Positions 44,751-52,221 of a stretch of 64,000 nt of DNA are shown piece after piece. The stretch comes from Bacteroidaceae bacterium (lineage in GTDB: Bacteria > Bacteroidota > Bacteroidia > Bacteroidales > Bacteroidaceae), in contig JAFXDG010000079.1 of the NCBI GenBank assembly GCA_017521285.1, forward strand, positions 1 through 64,000, in the 5' to 3' direction. Within the stretch, counting starts at the first letter, position 1, and the number at the start of each line of letters is the position of its first letter. A program made the position numbers and the translations under genes. Under the pieces are notes generated by a model that saw nothing but the letters and a program-made list of their open reading frames with translations, was not told the DNA's origin and did no database searches.

Positions 44751-46051
44751 TATTGCAACTTCCGGTTGTCTATCACATGCTTGCCCTTGCCCTGACTGCG
44801 TTCGATGCTGCCCGGCTCCATCAGCTTCACGTCGGCACTGATGGAGAGGACGCTCTTGAGCTTGTCGCTCAGTCCCTTCTTCATGGCAAGCATACGGCCG
44901 ATGTCGTCGCTGAAGTAGTCGCGGCGGACCTCCACCTGTACCTGCAGGGTGTCGAGGTTGTTCACACGGTCAACAAGGAGCATATACTGCGGCTCGAACT
45001 CGGGCATGGTGAGGATGACGCTCTCCACTTGTGAGGGGAATACGTTGATGCCTCGGATGATGAGCATGTCGTCGCTTCGTCCCACGATGCGTCCCATCTT
45101 GACGGCGGTTCGTCCACAGGGGCAAGGGTCGTTGTAGAGGGTACAGAGGTCCTTCGTACGGTAGCGAAGTACGGGCATTCCCTCCTTGGTCAGAGTGGTG
45201 AACACCAGCTCGCCTTGGGTGCCATAGGGCAGTTGCTCCAGTGTCTCGGGGTTGATGATTTCGGGGTAGAAGTGGTCCTCACAGATGTGTGAGCCGTTCT
45301 GCTCCTGACACTCGTATGATACACCCGGGCCCATAATCTCACTCAAACCATAGATGTTGTAGCCCTTCAATCCGAGGCGCTCTTCTATCTCCTTACGCAT
45401 GTTCTCGGTCCAAGGCTCTGCACCGAAGGCTCCGATGCGCAGACCGATGTCCTCCTTCGAGAGTCCCATCTTCTCCAGTGTCTCGGCCAGATAGAGGGCG
45501 TATGAGGGAGTGCACGCAATACCCGATATCTTCAGGTCGCGGATAAGGCGGATGTGCTTCTCAGTGTTACCCGTAGAGGTGGGGATAACTGTGGCACCGA
45601 GGTTCTCCACACCATAGTGGGCACCCAATCCACCAGTAAAGAGTCCATAGCCGTAGGCCACTGAGAAGGTGTCGTCGCGGGTAACACCATAGGCGGTGAG
45701 GCAGCGTGCCATCACCTCGGACCACACAGCCAAGTCCTTACGGGTGTAGCCAACGATGGTGGGGTTGCCCGTCGTACCACTGGAGGCATGCACACGCACA
45801 ATTTCTGAGGGAGGGGCGGCTTGCAAGCCATAGGGATAATTATCGCGCAGGTCCTGTTTGGTGGTAAAGGGGAGTTTCACTATGTCGTCGATGCTGCGGA
45901 TGTCCTCGGGAGAGAGGTCCATAGCCTGCATCTTGTTACGGTAGAAGGGGACGTTGTGATAGACATACGTCACCAGCTTCTGTAGCCGCTTGCTCTGCAG
46001 GGCGTGCATCTCATCGCGGCTCATACATTCTTTGTTAGGATTCCAAATCAT
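44750..46051 (-). CDS. paaK: phenylacetate-CoA ligase family enzyme
   Basis: Adenylate-forming ligase activating aryl acetates (phenylacetate, indoleacetate) to CoA thioesters with ATP. 433 residues. The P-loop is SSGTTGNPTIVGYT (about 90-103); further PaaK landmarks are GYGLFTGGLGAHYGVE, YGLSEIMGPGV and the hinge region GRSDDMLIIRGINVFPSQVE. Adjacent to IorAB and an aminotransferase, so it would supply arylacetyl-CoA to, or take it from, the indolepyruvate oxidoreductase. Bracketed by two direct copies of a C-rich repeat element. Confidence 0.93.
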   Translation of the reverse strand: MIWNPNKECMSRDEMHALQSKRLQKLVTYVYHNVPFYRNKMQAMDLSPEDIRSIDDIVKLPFTTKQDLRDNYPYGLQAAPPSEIVRVHASSGTTGNPTIVGYTRKDLAVWSEVMARCLTAYGVTRDDTFSVAYGYGLFTGGLGAHYGVENLGATVIPTSTGNTEKHIRLIRDLKISGIACTPSYALYLAETLEKMGLSKEDIGLRIGAFGAEPWTENMRKEIEERLGLKGYNIYGLSEIMGPGVSYECQEQNGSHICEDHFYPEIINPETLEQLPYGTQGELVFTTLTKEGMPVLRYRTKDLCTLYNDPCPCGRTAVKMGRIVGRSDDMLIIRGINVFPSQVESVILTMPEFEPQYMLLVDRVNNLDTLQVQVEVRRDYFSDDIGRMLAMKKGLSDKLKSVLSISADVKLMEPGSIERSQGKGKHVIDNRKLQ

Positions 46052-46063
46052 AATAGTATTGTT

Positions 46064-46209
46064 TGGACCTTCCCCCTTGCCCCTCCCAGGGGAGGGGAGT
46101 GGATGGTCCGTTTAGGTTGATGATTATTGTTATTATTGTTATTGTTGTTGTTGTCAGTTGCTGAAGCATCCTACGCCCCTCCCTTGGGAGGGGAAGGGGG
46201 GGAGGGTCT
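46064..46209. repeat. CCCTCCCAAGGGAGGGG element, copy 2
   Basis: Same element as 44611-44750 in the same orientation. The microsatellite in the loop is longer (ATTGTTATTATTGTTATTG and GTTGTTG). It fills the gap between the aminotransferase and paaK. Confidence 0.8.
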
Positions 46210-46211
46210 CT

Positions 46212-47519
46212 TTATTTATGGTCCTCATGGAACGCCTTCATGCGCTCCTCCATAACGGGATACAGCTCGTCTCTCATACGTGAGGTGCAGGCACGGACTC
46301 CCTGCTGCTGGCTGCCGGTGGTGGAGAGGTTGATGCTGCTCACACCGTAGTAGAGCAACTCTTTCAGCAGTTCGCCACCCGTCATGCCCGGGTAACCTAT
46401 GGTGAAGAAGAAGCCGTCGCCGACTACCTGTGTGGCATCATAGTCATAGACGATGTGGAAGCCATTGTCGGTGAATATCTTCTTCATCTTCTCGGCCCGC
46501 ACGGCATATTCGCGGGTGTCCTCCACGAAGTTAATCTTTCCTTCGGTAGAGAGGCGGAGCATCTCGGCGTATGCATATTGGGTAGAGGCTGTGCAGCCCG
46601 ATGTAATCATGTAGAGGATGCTGGCAATGAGTGTCTGTCCGAACACACCTGCATCCTTGTAGCGCTCTGCCAAAGCGGGGAAGTGGCGGTCGAACAGTTT
46701 GTCGCTGATGCAGACGAGAGCCATGCGCTGTCCGGCATAGCTGAATATCTTCGAGGAGGACAACATGAGGATGTAATTGTCGGTATAATGGGCCACCGTG
46801 GGGGCATAGGGCGGCTCGAAGGGATGTCCCATGTCGCGGCGGAAGTCCATGCAGAAGTAGGCCAGGTCCTCCATCACGATGACGTCGTGCTTCGTGGCCA
46901 GTTCGCCTATGATGGCCAGTTCCTCTTCCTCCAGGCATATCCATGCCGGGTTGTTGGGGTTGCTGTAGATGATGGCGGCGATGTCGCCTGCACTGAGCAT
47001 CTCCTCCAGCTTCTGCCGTAGGGCTTCACCACGATAGGGGTAGATGTCGAACTCCACCCATTCGGCACCGATGACCCGCAGTTGTGACTTCTGTATGGGG
47101 AAGCCCGGGTCTATAAAGAGCACCTTGTTCTTGCCCGGTGTGCGTTGGGTGCAGGCGATGAACGAGCCGAACGAGCCGGCCACACTGCCTACCGTAGGCA
47201 CACATGAGCGGGGGGAAATATCGACATTGAGGAATGCCTTGACGAAGCGCGATGCCTCTTCCTTCAGTTCGGGTACACCGGCGGCTGCAGGATATTGCGA
47301 CCCTACGCCGCGGTCAAGGGCGGCCTTCTCGGCCTCTACACCATAGTGGTTCACCGGCAGTCCGGGCGAACCTTGGTCCATGCGGATGAAGGGGATGCCT
47401 GTCTCTTTCTCCAAGTATTGTGCCACCAGCAGCACTTCACCGATGGTAGCTCGTGACAGGTCGGCCACTTTGCATTCCTGTGCCGCCTGCTCTACTAATG
47501 CTTCACTGAATATCTTCAT
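46212..47519 (-). CDS. class I/II PLP-dependent aminotransferase
   Basis: PLP fold-type I aminotransferase, 435 residues. The PLP lysine is Lys257 in SSSKIFSYAG; SNPNNPAW and the terminal Arg region (QGVRACTSRM) bind substrate carboxylates. It is 7 bases downstream of iorB and followed by paaK, so the likely substrates are aromatic amino acids and their 2-oxo acids. With the omega-amidase at the head of the operon, use of glutamine as amino donor is an attractive inference (compare E. coli YbdL/YafV functions). Confidence 0.9.
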   Translation of the reverse strand: MKIFSEALVEQAAQECKVADLSRATIGEVLLVAQYLEKETGIPFIRMDQGSPGLPVNHYGVEAEKAALDRGVGSQYPAAAGVPELKEEASRFVKAFLNVDISPRSCVPTVGSVAGSFGSFIACTQRTPGKNKVLFIDPGFPIQKSQLRVIGAEWVEFDIYPYRGEALRQKLEEMLSAGDIAAIIYSNPNNPAWICLEEEELAIIGELATKHDVIVMEDLAYFCMDFRRDMGHPFEPPYAPTVAHYTDNYILMLSSSKIFSYAGQRMALVCISDKLFDRHFPALAERYKDAGVFGQTLIASILYMITSGCTASTQYAYAEMLRLSTEGKINFVEDTREYAVRAEKMKKIFTDNGFHIVYDYDATQVVGDGFFFTIGYPGMTGGELLKELLYYGVSSINLSTTGSQQQGVRACTSRMRDELYPVMEERMKAFHEDHK

Positions 47520-47526
47520 GGTTGTG

Positions 47527-48102
47527 TCATTTTACTGCCTCCAGTCCTAAGTCAAAAGCCTTCAGGTTGGCCTCCACTACCTTGTCTCCCTTACTGGCAA
47601 ATACGCGGGTGATGCTCTCGCGCAACTGTTCGGGGCTGAGGATGTCGATGTAACGGGCTGCCATGCCCAGCAGGATGACGTTGGCACTCTTAGGCAAGTT
47701 GTTTTCCTTGGCCACGTCCTCAATGGGGAGGGCGGCCACATGGGGCAAGTTCTCCAGCTCCTTCATCAGAGCCTCTTCTTCGGGATAGTTGGGGATGTTC
47801 TTGAAGGGGTGTGAGGAGGTGATAACCCAAGCCTCCTTATTAATATAAGGTATATAGCGCAGTGCCTCCATCGGCTCCATGGAGATGATGAGGTCAGTTG
47901 CCCCTTGCTTGATGAGGTCAGAGTGGATAAGCTCGGTTGACAGGCGCAGGTTACTCTGCACGTCGCCTCCACGTTGGCTCATGCCGTGCACCTCGGCCTG
48001 CTTCAGATTGAGGCCCGCAGCCGTAGCCGCATCGCCTATGATGGTGGCAATGGTGAGGATGCCTTGTCCTCCCACGCCGGCAAGTATGATGTCTTTTTTC
48101 AT
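47527..48102 (-). CDS. iorB: indolepyruvate oxidoreductase subunit beta
   Basis: Gamma-type subunit of a 2-oxoacid:ferredoxin oxidoreductase acting on aryl pyruvates. Starts MKKDIILAGVGGQGILTIA (GVGGQG nucleotide/CoA-binding motif at 9-14), then EVHGMSQRGGDVQSNLR and SMEPMEALRY. 192 residues from the ATG at 48102; six residues further upstream an alternative ATG at 48120 exists. It is 23 bases after iorA, with which it forms the enzyme. Confidence 0.95.
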   Translation of the reverse strand: MKKDIILAGVGGQGILTIATIIGDAATAAGLNLKQAEVHGMSQRGGDVQSNLRLSTELIHSDLIKQGATDLIISMEPMEALRYIPYINKEAWVITSSHPFKNIPNYPEEEALMKELENLPHVAALPIEDVAKENNLPKSANVILLGMAARYIDILSPEQLRESITRVFASKGDKVVEANLKAFDLGLEAVK

Positions 48103-48125
48103 ATTCTTTTTAGTTGTCAACTGGA

Positions 48126-49721
48126 CTATTTCTTATTCCTCAGTTTCCTTTGCAGTGTCTGCATACATTCGCGGCGGGGGATGATGACGGAGACACCGGG
48201 GTATTCTATCTCTTCGCGGATGATGCGCGTAATCTCCTCCATGTTCTTCGGCAGGGGCACCACCACGCGGACATGTTCGGGGGCAAGTCCGAGTCCCAAG
48301 CAGATGGCTTCGAACTTGTTGGTGCCTGCCGAGTCCTGACCGCCAGTCATGGCGGTGGTCAGGTTGTCGGAGATGATGACGGTGATGTTCGACCCGTCGT
48401 TGATGGCGTCGAGCAGACCCGTCATGCCCGAGTGTGTGAAGGTGGAGTCGCCAATCACGGCAATGGCGGGGAAGAGGCCGGCATCGGCCGCACCCTTGGC
48501 CATGGTGATAGAGGCTCCCATATCCACGCAACTGTCGATGGCACGGAAGGGTGGGAGGGCGCCCAGCGTGTAGCAGCCAATGTCGCCGAAGATGCGTGCA
48601 CCTTCGTATTCGGCAGCCACCTTGTTCAGGGCGTCATACACGTCGCGGTGGCCACATCCCTGACAGAGTGCCGGCGGACGTGGCATCACATTTTGTGCCT
48701 GCACGTAGGGTTGTTCGATGGTCACTCCCAAGGCTTTGCCAACACAATCGGGGGTCAGTTCGCCCATGCGGGGAAGGTCGCCCGTCAGTCGTCCTTTGAT
48801 GGGATAGTCAGCACCGAGCAGGCTCTTCACCTGCTCCTCCACCAAGGGTTGTCCGTCCTCAGCGATGAGCAGGGCCTCACACTCGTTGGCGAGGGCCTTG
48901 ATGGCTGCTTCGGGCAGAGGATATTGCGATACTTTCAGTACGGGGATGCCCAGCTCCTGCGGGCAATTCTCCATGACGTAGTTGTAGGCTATGCCGCAGG
49001 CAATGACGCCCAAAGGAGCTACGTTACCCGTAGCTGCTGGTCGCTTGCAGCTGTTGTAGGGTGACGCTTCCGACGAGGCCAATAGGCTGTCCTGTTTGCC
49101 CACGAGCGATGCATACTGGCGGCGGGCATTGGCAGGCAGGAGCACCCAATGGGTGCGGTCGGTCTCGGGGTGGAGCACATTCTGCGGCCTTGGCTCGCGC
49201 ACGGTGACTCCGGCACGCGAGTGTGCCAGACGGGTGACCACGCGCATCAGCACGGGCAGCTTCGTCTCCTCGGAGAGGGCGTAGGCGTAGGGCATCATGT
49301 CGTAAGCCTCCTGCTGTGTCGAAGGTTCCAGAATGGGTATCATGGCAAACTTGCCGTAGAAGCGAGAGTCCTGTTCGTTCTGCGACGAGTGCATCGAGGG
49401 ATCGTCGGCAGCCAACACCACCAGTCCGCCATTCACACCCGTGATGGCAGAGTTGACGAAGGCATCGGCGGCCACATTCATGCCCACATGCTTCATGCAC
49501 ACCAGTGCCCGTTTGCCGGCATACGCCATACCCAGTGCGGCCTCCATCGCCGTCTTTTCGTTGGTACACCAGCGGCTGCGCACCTCGGGTGCATGTGCCT
49601 GTATGTATTCGGTTATCTCAGTCGAGGGCGTACCGGGGTAGGCATACACGCCGCTGATGCCGGCATGGATAGCCCCGAGCGCTATGGCTTCGTCGCCCAA
49701 AAGTAGTTTTCTTGTTATCAT
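48126..49721 (-). CDS. iorA: indolepyruvate oxidoreductase subunit alpha, lacking the ferredoxin domain
   Basis: TPP-dependent subunit interconverting aryl pyruvate + CoA with arylacetyl-CoA + CO2 and ferredoxin. N-terminal pyrimidine-binding half (GDEAIALGAIHAGISGVYAYPGTPSTE), C-terminal PP half with CQGCGHRDVYDAL, GDIGCYTLGALPPF and GDSTFTHSGMTGLL. 531 residues; it ends shortly after the TPP domain and lacks the two-cluster ferredoxin domain that archaeal IorA carries at the C-terminus. Its start overlaps the omega-amidase stop (ATGA at 49718-49721). Confidence 0.95.
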   Translation of the reverse strand: MITRKLLLGDEAIALGAIHAGISGVYAYPGTPSTEITEYIQAHAPEVRSRWCTNEKTAMEAALGMAYAGKRALVCMKHVGMNVAADAFVNSAITGVNGGLVVLAADDPSMHSSQNEQDSRFYGKFAMIPILEPSTQQEAYDMMPYAYALSEETKLPVLMRVVTRLAHSRAGVTVREPRPQNVLHPETDRTHWVLLPANARRQYASLVGKQDSLLASSEASPYNSCKRPAATGNVAPLGVIACGIAYNYVMENCPQELGIPVLKVSQYPLPEAAIKALANECEALLIAEDGQPLVEEQVKSLLGADYPIKGRLTGDLPRMGELTPDCVGKALGVTIEQPYVQAQNVMPRPPALCQGCGHRDVYDALNKVAAEYEGARIFGDIGCYTLGALPPFRAIDSCVDMGASITMAKGAADAGLFPAIAVIGDSTFTHSGMTGLLDAINDGSNITVIISDNLTTAMTGGQDSAGTNKFEAICLGLGLAPEHVRVVVPLPKNMEEITRIIREEIEYPGVSVIIPRRECMQTLQRKLRNKK

Positions 49722-50494
49722 ATCGTCTTGTCTTCCTTATTCAGATTAAACTTGTCCGCATCTCTCAGCACCGGGAACTTCCGCTTGAATTCGATGAGCC
49801 GTTCCATGTCTATCTCGGCCGATGCCTCGCACTCTTCGCCATGGGCGCAGGCGGCTATCGTCTTGCCGTAGGGGTCGATGATGACGCTGCCGCCGCAGTA
49901 GTCACACGTCGGGTCGTAGCCCACGCGGTTCACGCCTGCCACATAGCACTGGTTCTCGATGGCGCGGGCCACCAGCAGGGCGCTCCATGCCTCCACGCGC
50001 GGGGTGGGCCAGCTGGCCACGTAGAGTATCATGTCGTAGTCGCCATGGTTGCGCGACCAGACTGGGAAACGCAGGTCGTAGCACACCTCAAGGAGGATGC
50101 GCACACCTTTCCATTCCACAATGACGCGTTCGTCTCCGGGGGTGAAGCGCAGGTGTTCGCCTCCATAGGTGAACAGGTGCTTCTTGTCGTAGTGGGTAAC
50201 TGTGCCGTCGGGCTTCACGAAGTAGAAGCGGTTGTAGTATTTGCCCTCAATCTCTGTGGCCACGCTGCCGGCTATGGCGGCTTTCATGTGGGCGGCTGTC
50301 TTCTTCATCCAGTTGAGGGTGTAGTTCTTCCGCTCGGCTATTCCGTCGGGGTGGGTACAGAATCCGGTTGAGAACATTTCGGGCAACACGTAGAGGTCGG
50401 CCCCCTTGTTTTGCATGATGGCCTTCTTCGCCCGTTGGCAGTTTTCCGCGGGGTTGGCCCATTCAATATTGCGTTGTAGGATGACTGTTTTCAT
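49718..50494 (-). CDS. nitrilase-family omega-amidase, YafV-like
   Basis: Carbon-nitrogen hydrolase with the Glu39 (LPEMF), Lys104 (YDKKHLF) and Cys138 (EVCYDLRFP) triad. The YafV/NIT2-type omega-amidases hydrolyse 2-oxoglutaramate and 2-oxosuccinamate made by glutamine or asparagine transaminases. 258 residues from the ATG at 50494; the -7 box TACCTTTG at 50525-50518 excludes a longer frame from 50581. Head gene of the operon; iorA is coupled by ATGA overlap, tying the amidase to the aminotransferase farther downstream. Confidence 0.92.
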   Translation of the reverse strand: MKTVILQRNIEWANPAENCQRAKKAIMQNKGADLYVLPEMFSTGFCTHPDGIAERKNYTLNWMKKTAAHMKAAIAGSVATEIEGKYYNRFYFVKPDGTVTHYDKKHLFTYGGEHLRFTPGDERVIVEWKGVRILLEVCYDLRFPVWSRNHGDYDMILYVASWPTPRVEAWSALLVARAIENQCYVAGVNRVGYDPTCDYCGGSVIIDPYGKTIAACAHGEECEASAEIDMERLIEFKRKFPVLRDADKFNLNKEDKTI

Positions 50495-50517
50495 TTCTTT
50501 TGTCGTTAATAGGGCCG

Positions 50518-50525
50518 CAAAGGTA
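50518..50525 (-). promoter_or_regulatory. -7 box of the omega-amidase/iorAB/paaK operon
   Basis: TACCTTTG on the minus strand, 23 bases before the start codon. No clear -33 element. Confidence 0.45.
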
Positions 50526-50574
50526 ACAAAAAAATAGAAAGATTCGTGTTTCTTTGACAAAATAATACGGGAAT

Positions 50575-50606
50575 GTTGCATCTTTCCGTTCTTTTGCCTA
50601 AATTTG
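50575..50606 (+). promoter_or_regulatory. probable promoter of the fimbrillin locus
   Basis: GTTG (50575-50578), 20 bases, TAAATTTG (50599-50606). The -7 box is perfect. Transcription would start near 50613 and leave a leader of nearly 200 bases before the small peptide gene. Confidence 0.55.
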
Positions 50607-50714
50607 TCAGCTCAAAACATAAAGTCAGCAAAAAGATGGACAAACATTTGCATATCTCAGATAATTTGTTAGCAAGCAAGCAAGCAAGTGTATATATATA
50701 AATAGGTATAGGAC

Positions 50715-50785
50715 GGGCCTTGGCCCGGACGGACAGATGTCCCTGTCTGGTGGGAGCGTAAGCTCACGCCGGGCAGGGACATCTG
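50715..50785 (+). promoter_or_regulatory. structured leader before the small fimbrillin-linked peptide
   Basis: A perfect 12-bp stem CAGATGTCCCTG (50734-50745) / CAGGGACATCTG (50774-50785) encloses 28 bases with further GGAGCG-TAAG-CTCACG-like pairs. Just upstream is the palindrome GGGCCTTGGCCC (50715-50726). It lies 22 bases before the start codon of the 53-residue gene and has no T-run, so it may influence translation rather than end transcription. Confidence 0.55.
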
Positions 50786-50807
50786 CGTTTATGTAACAAC
50801 AACAGGA

Positions 50808-50969
50808 ATGACTATGGAAGAGAGACACAGAGAGAGATGGTATGAGGCTCCCCGGATGGAGCTTGTGGAAGTGGCCGTTGAACACGGCTTCGCTGTCAGC
50901 GATGTCACCGTAGGCGGATGGGGCGACGGCGGCAGCCTCGGTGGCGGAGAAGCAGAGGAGTTTTGGTAG
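50808..50969 (+). CDS. 53-residue Gly-rich peptide at the head of the fimbrillin locus
   Basis: Short gene found by reading the plus strand: ATG at 50808, stop TAG at 50967-50969. The N-terminal half is charged (MTMEERHRERWYEAPRMELV), the middle is EVAVEHGFAVSDV and the C-terminus is Gly- and Asp-rich, VGGWGDGGSLGGGEAEEFW. Small proteins of this W/GDGG pattern occur near fimbrillin genes in Bacteroidetes as far as I recall; the function is unknown to me. The GFAVS-DV segment could be a processing site. It has a promoter, a structured leader and AGGA five bases before the ATG. Confidence 0.65.
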   Translation: MTMEERHRERWYEAPRMELVEVAVEHGFAVSDVTVGGWGDGGSLGGGEAEEFW

Positions 50970-50990
50970 GATGCCTGGCCCCTTGGGGGG

Positions 50991-51240
50991 CAAGTTCTAA
51001 GTTCAAAGTTTCAGGTTCCAAATTCAAAGGGGCAAGTTCTCAAGGTTTATGCCGTCTTTGTCATTCTGAACGTAGTTTACGTAGTGAAGAATCTGTAAAC
51101 GCAAGCAAGGAGCAATTTATGCTGACGTATGCAGTTCCTTCCTGTCGTCAGGATGGCTGATGGCGATGGCAGATGGCGATGGCTTTGAACTTGGAACCTT
51201 GAACCTGAAACCTTGAACTTTAAACTTTAACCTTGAAACC
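50991..51240. repeat. phrase-hairpin element, AAGTTCAAAGTTTCAGGTT type
   Basis: Left arm 50991-51047 (GTTCAAAGTTTCAGGTTCC words) and right arm 51183-51240 (GGAACCTTGAACCTGAAACC words) are imperfect complements 135 bases apart. Between them is CATTCTGAACGTAG...GTGAAGAATCTGT, itself a dispersed phrase. It separates the small peptide gene from the first fimbrillin and would be transcribed in the leader of the latter. Confidence 0.65.
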
Positions 51241-51270
51241 AATTAACAATCTTAATTATTTGTATCAACA

Positions 51271-52206
51271 ATGAAAAGAAAGTATTTGACCATTGCAGCT
51301 TTGGCCGCGATAGTGGCAGGCTGCTCCAGCGACGAGACGCTCACCCCACAGGTGGACAACCTCAAGGATACGCCCATCACCGTCAGTGCCGGTGTGGAGG
51401 GAATGAAGACACGTGCAGGATACGGGACCGATGCGACGGACGACACCCAGAGTGTGCTCCCCGCAACGTTCTACCTCGGCATCGACCAGACAGGGGATGA
51501 CTATGACTATCCCAATATGCTGATGACAAAGGCTGAGGAGGGAAATGCCTACACCCCCGAGTCTCAGCTCCTTTGGGCGGGTGGCACTGAGAACGTCACC
51601 GTCACCGCCGCCACCTTCCCGCTTGATGGGGCGCAGACCTTGACGGTGCTGGCCGACCAGAGCACTGCCGAAGGGGTGACGGGCAGCGACCACCTGCTGA
51701 TGACAGGCAAAGAGGTAGCCCCCTCGGCCGAGGGCATTTCGGTAGAGTTCTCACACCTGATGTCGAAAGTCCTCCTGACCATTACCCTTGGCGACGAGTT
51801 CAACGAAGCCGAAAACCCATTTACGGATGTCACTTTCAAGGGAACCGTAGCCAGCAACAGCTATACAGCCGGAACGGGTTGGGCTGAAATTGCTGCGGAT
51901 GCCACTGCTACGGACATCACACCGCTCTGCAACGCATACACCGCACCGGCCACCGACAAGCCAAACGCCACTGCCGGGTACGAGGTTGTCCTCGTGCCAC
52001 AGACGGTGGCTGCCGGTGGATTCAGCGTACAGTTCAACGTGGGCGACCGTACGTTCAAGTGGACTTCCGCAAGTGATGTTACCCTTGCGGGCGGCTATGA
52101 ATACACCCTCGCCCTTACAGCCGGGAAGGACAAGGTGACATTGGGCGGCATCACTGCAAGCAAATGGACTCCGTCAGCAACAGGCAGTGACCTTAAAACT
52201 GAGTAA
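51271..52206 (+). CDS. fimbrillin-family lipoprotein
   Basis: Mfa-like/FimA-superfamily lipoprotein of the surface. The signal ends in the lipobox VAGC (Cys18). The N-terminal domain carries TPITVSAGVEGMKTRAGYG, in which the TRAGY segment is the usual site cleaved by an Arg-specific protease to activate donor-strand assembly in related pili. The second domain has SVEFSHLMSKVLLTITLGDEF, the commonest fimbrillin motif, and it ends in WTPSATGSDLKTE. 311 residues. Could be a pilus subunit or a minor component. Confidence 0.88.
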   Translation: MKRKYLTIAALAAIVAGCSSDETLTPQVDNLKDTPITVSAGVEGMKTRAGYGTDATDDTQSVLPATFYLGIDQTGDDYDYPNMLMTKAEEGNAYTPESQLLWAGGTENVTVTAATFPLDGAQTLTVLADQSTAEGVTGSDHLLMTGKEVAPSAEGISVEFSHLMSKVLLTITLGDEFNEAENPFTDVTFKGTVASNSYTAGTGWAEIAADATATDITPLCNAYTAPATDKPNATAGYEVVLVPQTVAAGGFSVQFNVGDRTFKWTSASDVTLAGGYEYTLALTAGKDKVTLGGITASKWTPSATGSDLKTE

Positions 52207-52221
52207 TAACATAAAACGATT

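Noticed and set aside
50734..50785. Invertible promoter (phase-variation switch) before the fimbrillin locus
   Set aside because: The inverted repeats are only 12 bp, 28 bases apart, enclose no promoter-like sequence, and no recombinase gene is adjacent; an RNA hairpin is simpler.
50625..50993. Open frame on the minus strand
   Set aside because: It reads antisense through the leader and the small peptide gene, has skewed composition from the repeats, and no ribosome site or family resemblance.
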